Assembly (NCBI GenBank): GCA_001931905.2
Contig: MSJI02000061.1
Span: 89,710-153,709, forward strand
DNA: 64,000 nt
Direction: 5' to 3'
DNA from: Cladosporium sp. IMV 00045
Taxonomy: Eukaryota; Ascomycota; Dothideomycetes; Cladosporiales; Cladosporiaceae
Part shown: in pieces, positions 11,753-22,788 of the stretch
Layout of the letters: every line of letters begins with the position of its first letter
Numbering within the stretch: position 1 is the stretch's first letter
Notes under the pieces: model-generated
Databases searched by the model: none
Told to the model about the DNA's origin: nothing
Seen by the model: the letters and a program-made list of their open reading frames with translations, nothing else
Position numbers and translations under genes: made by a program

Positions 11753-13122
11753 ATGTCTCTACCGGCGGGATACTCACCACCAGCGTACTCAAACACACCC
11801 GAGGACCGTGGGGGATGCGCCGTGGTTGCGAGCGGTGTGGGTCTTGTTCCGATCATTTTGTTGGCTTTGACAAGACTTTACACTCGGTACCCGTTTCGCA
11901 CGAGGCTGCCTCATGATGATGCTCCGATAATCATCTGCTCGGTGTGTCTCTCTCATTGTTTGGTTGACCGCCGCTAATCCAGTCGTGTAGACTTTTGCCT
12001 TCGTACAGAGCATTACGGTCGTTCATGGCTTGGGAAGATCTGTCTCGATCCTCGCTCAGAATGCCCATAGTTCGGCAGAGAAGGTACACACCAGGTGGAG
12101 GACTTCGCGAAGCTGATTTTGTGACCGACCAATACCAGAATCTTTATGGCAGCGATATACTCTTTCTGATCGCTCTATTTGCCTCACGAACGGCGGTCTT
12201 GTGCCTTCTTCACGCTTTGAACCCTCAGCGTTTCCACAAGATCACTGTCAAATGTTGTGTCGTCATCAGCGGCTCATGCTTCTCACAGCTGTGGTGTTAA
12301 TAGCTGTTGGTTGCGATAGACGATCACCATGGGCGCAAAGCTTGGGGGCGTGCAAGGACATGGTAATTTAAGCCTCTTCCCTTCACGTGCTGACCTAGGA
12401 CTAACTTGTATTAGTACCACCGATGGGTGGCTATCGTTATCTTTGGCATTGTGCTTGAATTGCTGATAGCTGTCATCGTCGCGCGCACACTATTGACTAT
12501 CCAGAGAAAATGGAAAGCAAAAGCGAAGGCGACTTTGGTCTTCGCACTGAGACTACCGTGAGTTGATAATACAACATTTGAGATTCGCATAGCTTACAGT
12601 GGTCTTGCAGAGTCATCGTAATCGCGATTTACCGGCTGCTTTGTCTCCGAGACCTGCGCTCGTTTGACGATCCACTACTCGATCGAGTGTTGCTGGTGGC
12701 ATGGACGCAAGGAGAGATGGTGTACAGCCTGGTCACAGCGATAATCCCCTCTTTGATGCCATTCCTGGCGAAGATGGATACTGGACTAGGAGCTCTTTCT
12801 CGTGACGTCTTTGTCAGAGATACGACGCAGCAAGATTCGGGAGCAACATTTGAGCTGCGGTCTTTGAAACAGTCTGGAGGGTACAGTCGGGTAAGTAGCA
12901 TCTTCCCGCGCCTGCGATCAAATTCTGACATGCAACGGACAGATGCGTTCAGACAACGTCGCTTTTTATTCCACAGTTACCGGTCAAAAGGCAAAGCGCA
13001 GCAGTATCTCAAGTGACGATTGTCAACGAGTGATGGTGGAAAAGACTGTGGATATCAGCTTCGAAGAGGACAATGTCAGGCAAGTCGATGTCGTTCACGG
13101 TGCTCATGCAGATTCGAAATGA
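11753..13122 (+). CDS. Fungal rhodopsin-like integral membrane protein, frame break in exon 3
   Basis: Fits the fungal SAT4/rhodopsin-like seven-TM family of unknown biochemical role. Exons: 11753-11941, 11991-12083, 12139-12362, 12415-12557, 12611-12890, 12943-13122, with introns of 49-55 bases. Signatures are the N-terminal RGG near residue 20, LTRLYTRYPF, the HDDAPI acid pair, VHGLGRSV after TM2, and RLPVIVIAIYRLLCLRD in the C-terminal half. The third exon is 224 bases although both its ends are phase 0, so the frame entering (FHKITVKCCVVISG) differs from the frame leaving (RLMLLTAVVLIAVGCDRR). A 35-base intron could repair it but would remove part of a TM and is unusually short; a one-base lesion is equally possible. 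The other exons are intact, so decay is recent or the break is an assembly error. Confidence 0.6.
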
Positions 13123-13448
13123 TCGTAGTACCAGAAGATTTAATCCCACAAGGGCAGGGCCATGATTCGTACAAATCGTTCCTCATTAATCACTCATTCA
13201 GTCATTTAAAGGTGACTTCATCTCAACACACGAATCACAACCGCCATTCCTGGCTCAGCAATACGTACCCATTCCAAAAGCAATCTGGGAAACAAGTCAA
13301 CATCGACATGCATTGCGCACTCGCCATCCCAAATTCATTTTTGCGAAAAGTTCGTCAATCCACACACTACACACCGACCAGACCTGACAGCAAATATCTG
13401 TTAGCTGTGTTTCGATGAATTATACGGGCCCGATACCGATATCGCAAC
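13123..13448. other. Short convergent intergenic stretch
   Basis: Lies between the 3' ends of the rhodopsin-like gene and the Pro/Gln-rich ORF. Nothing recognised; it presumably carries their terminators. Confidence 0.35.
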
Positions 13449-14102
13449 TTACCGCACGCGCTGCCAAGCCATACATGTCAGACACAGACGTGGACGCTCA
13501 TCAGGGACCGGGTCACACGCTGCTGGCTCGGAGATATAAGAAGAGGGAGGCACCAAATAATTTGGATCAGTTGGCTGAGGGTTGGTTGAATTCACATTGG
13601 GATAACGTGGATATTGTGCGCCGTAACCTGGGCTCGAGGGATATTGTTGTTGCGACGGTGGGTAAGACTGCAATCTTTGTGGGACGTACCGCTCCTGTTG
13701 AGGTTGCGGTGATGACTGAGCTGGTGGAGGCGTGAATTGCGAATGATGCCCTGATGCTGGGGAGTAGCCTCCTTGTGGCGAAGCAGATAACGCCTGAGGA
13801 GGAAGAGCCTGGTAATAGCCTTGAGGAGGTGCCCCTTGCCTAGGAACGTACGGATACTCAGTCTGGTTTCGATTGAGGGAAGGTTGTTGTGGTTCGCCGG
13901 CTTGCAAGCAAGGAAGGGCTTGACCACGTGGAGCAGGAAGAGTTGCACGACGAGGGTAAGGAATGTGTTCATCATGCGGCCGTGATGAAGTGTCATCTTC
14001 TATCGCACCAGTGAGATGGATCTGTGGGTCCGGGTTTTGGGGGGACATGAAGGACTGAGCAGCCGGGTACATGTTCCTCGGCCTACCCCATTGATCCGAC
14101 AT
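13449..14102 (-). CDS. Pro/Gln/Tyr-rich low-complexity protein
   Basis: An open frame of 217 codons on the minus strand beginning with ATG. The translation is dominated by P, Q, Y, S and G, with repeated PQGYYQ, PQGGY and YPSSPGYGAQYPRYP segments, and no folded domain is visible. The content resembles the disordered tails of fungal RNA-binding or cytoskeletal proteins. The C-terminus (CLTCMAWQRVR) is unlike the rest and may be intron read-through, so the true 3' end may differ. No homologue is recognised by eye; coding status rests on length and non-random composition only. Confidence 0.45.
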   Translation of the reverse strand: MSDQWGRPRNMYPAAQSFMSPQNPDPQIHLTGAIEDDTSSRPHDEHIPYPRRATLPAPRGQALPCLQAGEPQQPSLNRNQTEYPYVPRQGAPPQGYYQALPPQALSASPQGGYSPASGHHSQFTPPPAQSSPQPQQERYVPQRLQSYPPSQQQYPSSPGYGAQYPRYPNVNSTNPQPTDPNYLVPPSSYISEPAACDPVPDERPRLCLTCMAWQRVR

Positions 14103-14679
14103 CAGGAGGTATGGTAGAGTTGCTTAATAGAAGGAGGCACGATTGCGGCTATGCCAAGTAAACGATTCACCTTGCAGGATGAACAAAGCTGAAAAGTCAA
14201 AAGCATAAGGCGAGGGTGGGCATGTACGACATTTGAACTCACGCGCCCAGCGTGGGAAGTATCGTCTGGTTGACTCGTCACTTCAGCTGATGATATGCCC
14301 ATCGATTGTATTCTCATGTGTTATCGTGATCAAGGCAATTATCGGCAGTGGCGGTATACAAGGCTTCGCTCACTTTCGTTTTTGTCGAATCACATCGTCA
14401 AGGCCGCCTTCTTCTCATCTGCGGGTGAGACACGTGCGACCACACTTCCGCCCCGCATCAAACGCTATCCACAGGTATATAAGCCTGGTCGTCTTCAGCC
14501 TTGCATATCAGACCGGTGAGTCTCTAAACCTTGCATGACCTCTTTTGACGTACCAGAGCTCAGCCTGACCCAGCCTTGTCCACTGCAACATGCGAACGAT
14601 GTATAGACTCGACGATCCCTTATAGCTTGCCGCCATTCGTCTTCCCTGACAACGATTTTCGTTTAAGAGGTCAACCAAC
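14103..14679. promoter_or_regulatory. Divergent intergenic region with TATA box
   Basis: Contains a clear TATATAAG at 14476-14483, 197 bases before the ATG of the DUF6594 gene. Small open frames at 14233-14538 are not protein-like. Confidence 0.4.
14476..14483 (+). promoter_or_regulatory. TATA box of the DUF6594 gene
   Basis: TATATAAG located 197 bases upstream of ATG 14680, the best TATA match in this part of the window. Confidence 0.45.
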
Positions 14680-15770
14680 ATGGCGTTACAGAATGCACAA
14701 GCTACCCCGCTGGCATGTCATATGTCGAGCTCCTACGCCATGAAGAATGACAGATTATGTGCACCCATTCCGAAGGTACAACACCCGCGCTTTACCGCTA
14801 CAAGCTTGACTGCTGAAACGCAAACAGGCGCCAAAGGTCGACCAGGCGCGTGTGAAAGAGTTCAAGTTGATGTCCGACTACGACAAGCGAAAGGCTCCTT
14901 ATCAATATCATGGCTATCCATCGTTATCAGAATGGATGGCATCTTCAAACGACTTGTTCGTGCTCCGAAGATTCTCACCCACGCAAGTTCGGTGTCTGCT
15001 GTACCTGCAAAATGAGATTGCAAGCAGAGATCAAGAACTTCAGAATTGGGACATGGTTGCCAGATGCCAAACGGCAGGAAAGGGCAACAGCGGCACACTT
15101 GTTGAAGACCCAGTGGCTCTTGAAGGAAACCCAAGACCTCGTCTTTTGAGAGAATTGATCCCGCTGCTCCACCAATACAGTAAGTTGCTTCGAAGGAAGT
15201 CTCTGAAACACTCGATCAAGCTAATGCAATTCAGATGAGCTTGTCATTTCATTCTCAAATCTCAAGGCCAAGACTACAGCAACAGAGCATCAAACACAGA
15301 ACGTTCTCAATTGGGTCAACAACCGTGGACCTGAACCAATTGCTGATGAGGAGCAACATTGGAAAGACCACAACGGAGATCTGATCACCATGAACCCAAG
15401 ACCAAAATATCCTTTGGTTGCTTTCCTGACTAAGTTCAAATTTGTCCGACGCATGTTCACTCTGAAGATGCGACACGACAGGATCGAATCTGGATCCACG
15501 ACTTACGTCAGCCAAACCGGACTGGAAATCCTCGCCGCCCTCATCTGCCTCTCCATTGGGCTATTGATGACATTTGGGTCTATCTGGGGATTGAATTTTG
15601 TCAACAACAGGATCCATCAGCTCGCCATCATTACTGGCTCGGGAACACTGATCACTGCTGTTGCTTGGCTTGCCGCTGGTAACCGGCCATTCGAGATCCT
15701 GGCAGCATTCGCAGCTTACATGGCTGTCCTCATGATCTTTCTGCAGATCGACAACACGGAAATGCATTGA
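14680..15770 (+). CDS. DUF6594-domain membrane protein
   Basis: Predicted 327 residues from exons 14680-14775, 14828-15179 and 15235-15770 (introns of 52 and 55 bases). The N-terminal half matches the fungal DUF6594 pattern: YHGYPSLSEWMASSNDLFV, then RRFSPTQVRCLLYLQNEI with coiled-coil-like helices, NELVISFSNLKAKT, and an acidic EEQHW segment. The C-terminal third holds three predicted TM helices (ILAALICLSIGLLMTF, LAIITGSGTLITAVAWLAA, ILAAFAAYMAVLMIFLQ), the last being the family AAYMAVLMIFLQ signature. The family is expanded in filamentous ascomycetes and has no established function. A TATA box lies 197 bases upstream. The gene looks intact. Confidence 0.85.
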
Positions 15771-16522
15771 CTCTAACTGACTGTCTTTGCCGCATCATGT
15801 GGCCAGACAACTTGACCAGACATCTCATTTGGATACAGACACCAGGACTATCGTTCACGATCTTCACTTCGAGCCCACGACACGGTTCTTCGAACTTGAG
15901 AGATTCCATGAGTACATGTTTGCTTCGTGTACGCAAGAATGTAACCATCAACTCTGCCGAGGTTGGAGTTGGGGTAGGGTTTAACGGCTGCCTAGGAGAG
16001 TCAAGTTTCATGAGTGAGAGACGACTCCACACTTTCGTTTCCGACCCAAGGAGAGATGCGAGCCGATCATTTAGATCGTCCGGAGTTGTGGTCGTTCTCA
16101 TTCTTAGACTGTGAGGACCTTGGGGACGCCATGTGGCAGGGCTTCTTCTACCAGTGCGAGAGGCGAGGATTTGCAAGATTCGGTTCTGTGCAGGTAACAG
16201 TTATCATCAAATCCATGTAAGAATGCTGTCCAAGCCTTCCAAAAAGATCACACATTCTAAGGATGACGCTTGCGAACATCCTACATTGGCGGCTGAACCC
16301 AAGTCAAGAGCTCTTGTCGGTAGGATCGGAGTCAATAAGTCGTAGGAAATGGGACTTTCGAGCCTATCACAATCTTTTGGGTTCACGATCTGAAATCCAT
16401 GTCTTTTCGTACATATTTCTCGGAACACTGATGAGAGCTCCGGTCTTATAACACATCAAATTGATCTCTCCAGCTACATGTAGTCAAAGTATGCTCAATT
16501 GGAGATAGAGATCGACAATTCT
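15771..16522. other. Intergenic, no gene recognised
   Basis: A 752-base stretch between convergent genes. Frames at 15787-15984 and 16014-16220 (plus) and 15730-16176 (minus) lack family features. It may hide remnants, but none can be supported. Confidence 0.35.
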
Positions 16523-18832
16523 TCAAAGGCTGATTGAGAATTCCTTTTCCTTTGTAACAAAATCCATGAAGTCTTGCAACTCAGGAACACACTCTGCGGC
16601 ATCGTCCACAACGAAAACCGCTGGCTGGCCGTAAGGCGCCGGCACCTTGACGTCCTGACCGCCCTCGTATTTCGTGCCAGTCCAGACATGCGTGAAAGTG
16701 CGGTCCTCATTCCCAGGCAGATACACCTCCAGCTCGTCGACATCGGGATCGACCACTGGCGCCACGTACAAGTGAGCACCGAGGTAAAAGCTTTCGAACC
16801 TGATCTCTCTAGTCTTCAAATCATCCGGGTGGTACATGACTGGAGAGCGGAGCAGTGGCCAGCCCTTCGTTTCACTCTCGGTCTCCAAGACGTGGCGTCT
16901 GTACGGGCCGAGCGAGACGAACATGCGGGCGTTATAGGCGTACCAATCGTAGGTAGACTCGTTGGAATAGAACTGGGCGTTCACCGATGGGATGTTGCCC
17001 TCGTGGCTTCGGAAAACTGAGCTGGATACAGCTGCCATCTCACCCCAGCGGCCAAGGACTTCGGCAGAGCGAGTCAAGTTGTAGTCGTCATAGGTAAGAG
17101 TAGTGGTATATCCGCCAATATCAGAGTGCATCTGAGCATAACCAGACAAGCCCATGTGAACTTGGCTCGTAATGGCAGACTTGAGGCCATCATTCACGCC
17201 CCAGTTGACGTTCTGATCGCCAACCCAGAATAGGTTGGTATATCTGGCTGAGCCTGTTGAGGCAGAACGGTGAAACAGCAACGCTTCATCCTCGAGGCCA
17301 AGCTCTTCAACAACCCCACGCTGGAATTTCGCCCAAAGGTAGGGGTAGCGGTTGTGGGAATAGAAGGCATCGCGTACCATGCCAGTAAAGCTGACGTCCG
17401 GGGTGATGGGCGTGTATTCGCCAAAATCCGTCATGAAACCGCTGATGTTGGCGTTCCACACTTGGTCACGCATGATCTCGGCGAACCATTTTTGAAGATC
17501 CGGGTTCGCGATATCGATGATACCAGCCTCTAATCCAGGACCCGACGAGATCACCGCGGTGCTGTTGGTAGTGGTATTCCAGACAAAGTAGCCGAGAGCA
17601 TCTGCCTCATTGTAAAGATTCCGGTCGTAGCCGGATTCCTTGCTACTAACGTTTGTGAGGAATGTGTTGACGTAGCTGAGCGTGCGTACGTTGTGGTTGT
17701 CCCGGAGAGCTTGAACGAACTCCGGCCACGCCGGGTACAGCTCCTTGTCAGACTCCCAGTTCCACCAAAGCCTGCTAATGTTGACGTATGGGCCAGGCTG
17801 CTCGTGGATGCCCTCCCAATCTTGCAGCCACACGCCCGCAATGGGACAGCTGAGGTTCAAGCCTTGCTGCACGATTCTTTTTACCTTCTCTTCGCCACCT
17901 TGAATGCCGAGAATGGCACCACTGTCAACCCATTTTGGCAGCGTTGGCATCCTGCCAGTATACTCCGTGAGTTTTTCAACCGCCTCGAACATGTCATGGC
18001 TATTGCCGAAAGCGCCTGAAACGCTAAGGCTATCATATCTGACTTCGATCGAGTTGGGATCTTTGAAGTTGAAAGTGGAATACCCGGTGGATTCCTCGTT
18101 AAGATAGAAGAAACCTCCGTTAGTCGTGATGTAAGAGGGGTTTGCCGTGTAAGTAGTGACTTCGTCTCCGCCATGGAATCCTCCGCCCTCATTTTGAAGG
18201 CTGGTGATAGGCTCGTCGCCGCGACCAACACCTTGTTCGCGAGTGAAGACAGGGACAGTCTGATTCTTCAGTGAGCCGAAAGAAGCCTGCGCACCCAAGC
18301 CGTAGATTCCTTCATTGTTGGTCGATGGAAGCCTCATGAAGACCTTGTTCAAGCTAACATCAGAGGATGATGTATCTTCTACCTCGATGTCGAAAGCCAC
18401 GCGAGGTGAAAGACCCTCCGGAAGCCAGAGATTGAAGGTGTAGGGTGTGGAAATGGTGCCGCAATCGAGAAGAAATCCAGAGACCTGAATGGCTGTAGAC
18501 AAAGTTGCATTATCTCGGTGGGCCAAGTCAATGTTTGTGATGTTTTGGCCTTGGCACTTATGGCTATCGACATTGGTGATGTTGAACGCTCCATCGGCGG
18601 AGGTCTTGATGTCGTCCCCAACGCTGGCACTTATGAATGGCCAGCTAGACTCTGATGACCATATGGTATCATTGCCGTCCGAAAAACGCAGGTTGTTTGA
18701 CTCCTTTGTGAGAGCGTAAGGTCCGAATCTCCATGCGTCATTTCCGCCGATTGATTTTGAGAGATCTAAGGGAGACGATGTTGCTGGAAGAGCCAGCAAT
18801 GCATAAGAAGCGGCATGTAACCACGACGCCAT
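16523..18832 (-). CDS. Secreted GH31 glycosidase, sulfoquinovosidase-like
   Basis: A single-exon 769-residue glycoside hydrolase family 31 enzyme. The N-terminus (MASWLHAASYALLALPATSS) is a signal peptide, and many N-x-S/T sites fit a secreted glycoprotein. Catalytic features: nucleophile Asp in FMTDFGEY (about D469), acid/base Asp in WVGDQNVNWG (about D539), and HSDIGGYTT near 569-577. The segment VWLQDWEGI-ISRLWWNW (about 335-359) aligns with the bacterial YihQ region whose Gln, Arg and Trp bind the sulfonate: here Q337, R354 and W357. These positions suggest a sulfoquinovosidase-like enzyme that releases sulfoquinovose from plant sulfolipid glycosides rather than an alpha-glucosidase or xylosidase. 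The alignment is from memory, so specificity is provisional. Neighbours are a pectate lyase and a GH43 enzyme. Confidence 0.85.
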   Translation of the reverse strand: MASWLHAASYALLALPATSSPLDLSKSIGGNDAWRFGPYALTKESNNLRFSDGNDTIWSSESSWPFISASVGDDIKTSADGAFNITNVDSHKCQGQNITNIDLAHRDNATLSTAIQVSGFLLDCGTISTPYTFNLWLPEGLSPRVAFDIEVEDTSSSDVSLNKVFMRLPSTNNEGIYGLGAQASFGSLKNQTVPVFTREQGVGRGDEPITSLQNEGGGFHGGDEVTTYTANPSYITTNGGFFYLNEESTGYSTFNFKDPNSIEVRYDSLSVSGAFGNSHDMFEAVEKLTEYTGRMPTLPKWVDSGAILGIQGGEEKVKRIVQQGLNLSCPIAGVWLQDWEGIHEQPGPYVNISRLWWNWESDKELYPAWPEFVQALRDNHNVRTLSYVNTFLTNVSSKESGYDRNLYNEADALGYFVWNTTTNSTAVISSGPGLEAGIIDIANPDLQKWFAEIMRDQVWNANISGFMTDFGEYTPITPDVSFTGMVRDAFYSHNRYPYLWAKFQRGVVEELGLEDEALLFHRSASTGSARYTNLFWVGDQNVNWGVNDGLKSAITSQVHMGLSGYAQMHSDIGGYTTTLTYDDYNLTRSAEVLGRWGEMAAVSSSVFRSHEGNIPSVNAQFYSNESTYDWYAYNARMFVSLGPYRRHVLETESETKGWPLLRSPVMYHPDDLKTREIRFESFYLGAHLYVAPVVDPDVDELEVYLPGNEDRTFTHVWTGTKYEGGQDVKVPAPYGQPAVFVVDDAAECVPELQDFMDFVTKEKEFSISL

Positions 18833-19579
18833 GGTGCCGGCAAGTAGCTGTCTGCTACGTTTGTTGAGGAAAGAAAATGCTTGAGAACGTAGTCAATCCA
18901 CCTGCAGACATGAGCCAGTGCGAGAGAGCTTTATATCATATCATCGGCGTTTGAAGAGGCCACTTGCAATGGAAGTTGCCTCTATGTGGGCGACCCTGTG
19001 GAGAAATCTTTTGGAAGTGTATCATTTGATTAATGATCCATGCACCAATTATTCAATTCCGTCTTGAGCCGAAGTAAAGTATCGCCTTCTTCGAGTCAAG
19101 CGATGTAGCATTCGAGCCTGTTTGGACCCATACATGACAGGCTACAGTGGGGAATGACGGGGTTTGACGAGCATGCCCTGCGGGCATGTGGGCGTGAAAA
19201 ACGTGGAGGGAGGTGGACAGTGGACCTTCGTTGAAGCTTAATAACATTTTCTCCCGGCTGAAGTGTCTTCCGCATTGTTATGGACGTCATCGCATGCACT
19301 CTGTTCCACCCTGACCATTCCGAAATTAATTCAAATTTTTTCACCCTACCAGCCAAATCGAGAACATTAGGCGAGATATCGTCTGATTTAATAATGGAGT
19401 AGACAGCAAGGTTTGATGTATTCATTTTGAACATGGCTTAGGTGTAATGAGAGGTTGCATCGATTGGAGATGATAAACTTCCTCATTCGTTGTTCGTAGA
19501 GCCGAATATCGCTACCAAAAGCGATGATACTGTGCCCCCAAACCACATCCAAACAAAAGAACATACTTTCTTGCTAAGC
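18833..19579. other. Intergenic with GH31 promoter
   Basis: Holds the GH31 promoter (TATA at 18930-18935) and the 3' flank of the pectate lyase. Frames at 19053-19434 are not protein-like. Confidence 0.4.
18930..18935 (-). promoter_or_regulatory. TATA box of the GH31 gene
   Basis: TATAAA on the minus strand, about 98 bases before the ATG at 18832. Confidence 0.4.
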
Positions 19580-20645
19580 TCACACTCCAATCTCCTCCGA
19601 TGGTCCTGCAAAATACATGATGTCGTTCGGCACATCGTATGGATCACGTAAAACGTAGTCGTAGAACTCGCTCGCATCGAAGACTTCCTCGCTACGGACG
19701 TCCAGCATGGTTTCGCCGGTGCAGTCCTTGAAGACCAGCCAGTTTGACTTGATCGTCGCATTCGGGCCTGCAACGAGGGGATCATTGACATTCTCGTAAT
19801 ATGATGTCTCGACAAGCAGACTAGTGTTGCCTCGTGCATAGTTTCCATAAGAAGTCAAGTTGCGGTGATAGTTGTTATACATGTGGCACATCTCTAAATT
19901 GTCGGCGCTAGGATTGCGAGCGTGAGTAGAGTTGAAGAAGTTGTCGTTGATTGTGACTTTGGCCGTTACATTGCTCGTCCAGCCGATACCCAAAGCTTTG
20001 TTGTGTTCGGATAGAATGTTGTTAGAGACCGTGATGTAGTCTGTGTCGCGGCGGAGGTCGATGAGTCCATCGTTCATTCTAGCAAACTGTTGAAGGACCT
20101 GGTCAGTCGCTGATGGCTGACCGTGGCTGTGAAGATTTGGAATGCACACTTACCTTCACATGATCGATCCAGATATTAGTACCGGTGTCTACTTGTATGC
20201 CATCCCAGTCTTCGGTTTTGCCAGCCCAATCCTCTGGAATTCGAGTATCTGAGATCTCGAGGTTCCGCAGAATGATGTTGCTTTGCTGCTTAATCGTGAA
20301 ACCACCACCAATCAGGTGGGCCGTAGCATTGATGCCGATGATAGTCTTGTTGCTGGCAATTGGTATTTCATAACCTAGTGGGTCTGAAATAATCTCCCCA
20401 TCGACCCGAATGATCAATGGTTCGTCACTACCAGCGTAGGTCTTCAATTCTTCATGGGTTGTTGCGACAACCACACCACCGCCCCGTCCGCCGTATGTTC
20501 CGCCATTGAGTGAAGCAAAGCCATGTGCCTCATCTTCACATCGTTCGCAATTTAGGACTTGACGTTTCGTCGGCGCGCTAGAGACAAGGTGTGAAAGGAG
20601 GAAGCCAAAGACGACATAGATGTTTCCCGCAAGTGATTTAGCCAT
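19580..20645 (-). CDS. Secreted pectate lyase, polysaccharide lyase family 1
   Basis: Predicted 332 residues from exons 20645-20154 and 20086-19580 (67-base intron, phase 0). The ATG at 20645 is chosen because it gives a signal peptide (MAKSLAGNIYVVFGFLLSHLVSSAP) followed by a KR processing site; an in-frame ATG nine codons upstream is less likely. The parallel beta-helix signatures are NKTIIGINATAHLIGGG (about 99-115), NIILRNLEISD, the calcium-site region EDWDGIQVD (about 145-153), NIWIDHVK (157-164), DYITVSNNILSEHNKALGIG, and the catalytic-arginine region HARNPSADN (R221). Family members cleave polygalacturonate by beta-elimination in plant cell walls. It lies between a GH31 and a GH43 gene, all on the minus strand. 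Confidence 0.9.
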
Positions 20646-21134
20646 GTTGCCCGTATATGTAGATAGATACAACTCTATCTTGGAATATCGTCAAATCACA
20701 CCTTTTATGTCAGGTATTTGAACTGGGAGCCTCCTCTCATAATCAAGCATGTGACCTGACTTGCGGGTCTTGTAGCCAAGTGCATATTTAGCCGGCATGA
20801 AAGTCTGTACGAATGCCATGGCGGAATTGAATTATGCCGGCAGCTCAAATACTACCCATATGGTCCATCGCGACCTATGGAGGAGAATCAGCCTCGGAAT
20901 TAAGGAGGGCAGTCTGGGAATATTGAGGGGTGTGCATTTATTGCATGCTTGGTTTTTGTTGGACGTCAGGTTTGAGCACTGTGCATTCCTCGCGAGTCAA
21001 GGTTCGAGCGCAAACGATGTTGTGATGCGATTCAATTCTTTTCCAGTTTATATGATTGCACGACTAGACGTGGCAGCTTTCAGAGAGCAGTACCACAACG
21101 CTGAGAACGAACTGGTGTATGGCTCTACATAGAT
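20646..21134. other. Intergenic, pectate lyase promoter
   Basis: A 489-base region upstream of the lyase and downstream of GH43. The open frame at 20797-21132 (plus) has no family features. No convincing TATA box. Confidence 0.35.
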
Positions 21135-22788
21135 CTAAGACTCGAATGCTGCAAATTTGAACACAGCAGGTTGCAGGCACCGCTCCATCTCCCCGAACGC
21201 ATACAACCCTAACTTCATACCCGTAAAAGCAGCTCCGACTTGCGGATCGCGGGTCATAATATCGGTGCTCACTGAACCAATCCATGTAACGTCGTCAAGG
21301 TTGCTTGATGCTTCTTTCGCGTGATGCAGCTCTCGGAATCCAAGCTTGTACGTCAAATCCTGACAATCGACAAGTAAAAGCACATCTGCGTCGGTAGTTT
21401 CCAATGGGATCTCGACTATGTCTCCCTCGGCAGGTCGAAAACGAATAAATCGTCCATTGCCAGAAGATGCACGACGCAAGCCAATACTGCTGTACGTGAA
21501 GTAATTCCACCATACGACGGTACCGGCTTCGGTCCGAATCGATTCAGGCCTGAAGTCAAGCTGCGTCGACCACAGTGTTCGACGTGCATTCTGCTTGCGG
21601 AGGAACATGGTCGGTGCAGCAGGTACGCTGAGGCCGTAGGGACCCCCGTAAAGCTCGAGATGCTGTGGTGTACCCGTTAAAGCAAATCCACGCTTGATGG
21701 GAGTATCTATCTTCGTCAGTAAAGGGCCCAGATCAAGGACTTGAGCACTTACTCTTGCGATACCACCCTAGCTGCATTTCTGGTGTGCTGAAATCGTCGC
21801 GCCAAGTCTTGGGTTGCTCCAACAGATATCCTTCTGGAACCTCTTGTTGTAGATTGATTGCTTTGCCGTTGTTGAATGTCGGCCAATCATTTTCCCATTC
21901 AACCGGAATGAGTATTGTTTCCCTGCCGAAGATTGAGGTGTGAAACTTGTCTGCTTGTTTCAAAGGGCGTACGGCCAAGCTCACTGCCCACCACCGACCC
22001 TTCTCATCCGTGACGAGATCGCAATGTCCAGTGTTCTGGATCTTATCTTGGGTGGTGTTGCGCCAGAGTGGGTTTTGTGGGCCTAACTCGTAGGGTCCAA
22101 ACGGGCTTTCTTTGCTTCTCATCACCCATTCGCTATGCCCCGACTCTGTTCCACCCTCAGCGGTGAATAGATAGTAATATTCACCGATCTTGAAGATGTG
22201 CGAGCCTTCTGAAACTCCAGAGCTCGACTCTCTAACCATGCGAGGCTGTGATGTCGAATTCCCGCTCTCCAGATCGATGGTGCAGACGTGAATGGAGAAG
22301 TCTTTCAGTTTACTCGTTGGCGACCGATCAACTTTGCGATATGTGGTCGATAAATAGACTGTTCCATCGTCGTCCCAAAAGAGGTCTTGATCAAATCCAG
22401 GCTGGTCAAAGTAAGCAGGATCCGACCAAGAATCGGAGTCCCAGATGTTGTTTGTCTTGACATAGAAGCCTCGCGGCCATACACGATCGTCGACTTGTGG
22501 TCTATAGCGATCAAACACCGCTGTGGTGAGGTAAAAAACGCCATTGTGGTATCGCAAAGTTGCGGCCCAGACACCACCGCCAGGCTCGACTGTCTTGATA
22601 TCCAGCTGGCTTTTCCTCGTCAAGGCATGTCCGATTAGCCTCCAGTCAATCAAGTCGGTACTGTGATATATTGCGGCCCCTGGGAAGTATTCGAAGGTCG
22701 AGGTGGTACAGTAATAGTCTGAGCCAACTCGTATGATCGATGGATCAGGGTTGAATCCCGGTATGATTGGGTTGTTGATGTTAGGCAT
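21135..22788 (-). CDS. GH43 beta-xylosidase/arabinofuranosidase, no signal peptide
   Basis: Predicted 535 residues; exons 22788-21753 and 21706-21135 with a 46-base intron. The start at MPNINNPIIPGFNPDPS is preferred to an ATG six codons upstream because family members begin just before this strand. The N-terminal five-bladed propeller shows the catalytic base Asp in NPDPS (D15), the Asp in GFDQDLFW (about D133) and the general acid Glu in SEGSHIFK (E194). The C-terminal 200 residues form the beta-sandwich typical of fungal GH43 xylosidases (NTPIKRGFALTG, TLWSTQLDF, KLGLYAFG). No signal peptide is visible, so the enzyme probably acts inside the cell on imported xylo- or arabino-oligosaccharides. 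It is divergent from a sugar transporter. Confidence 0.88.

Noticed and set aside
16014..16220. Plus-strand frame between the DUF6594 and GH31 genes
   Set aside because: Looks mildly protein-like, but there is no family match, no start context and no splice partner.
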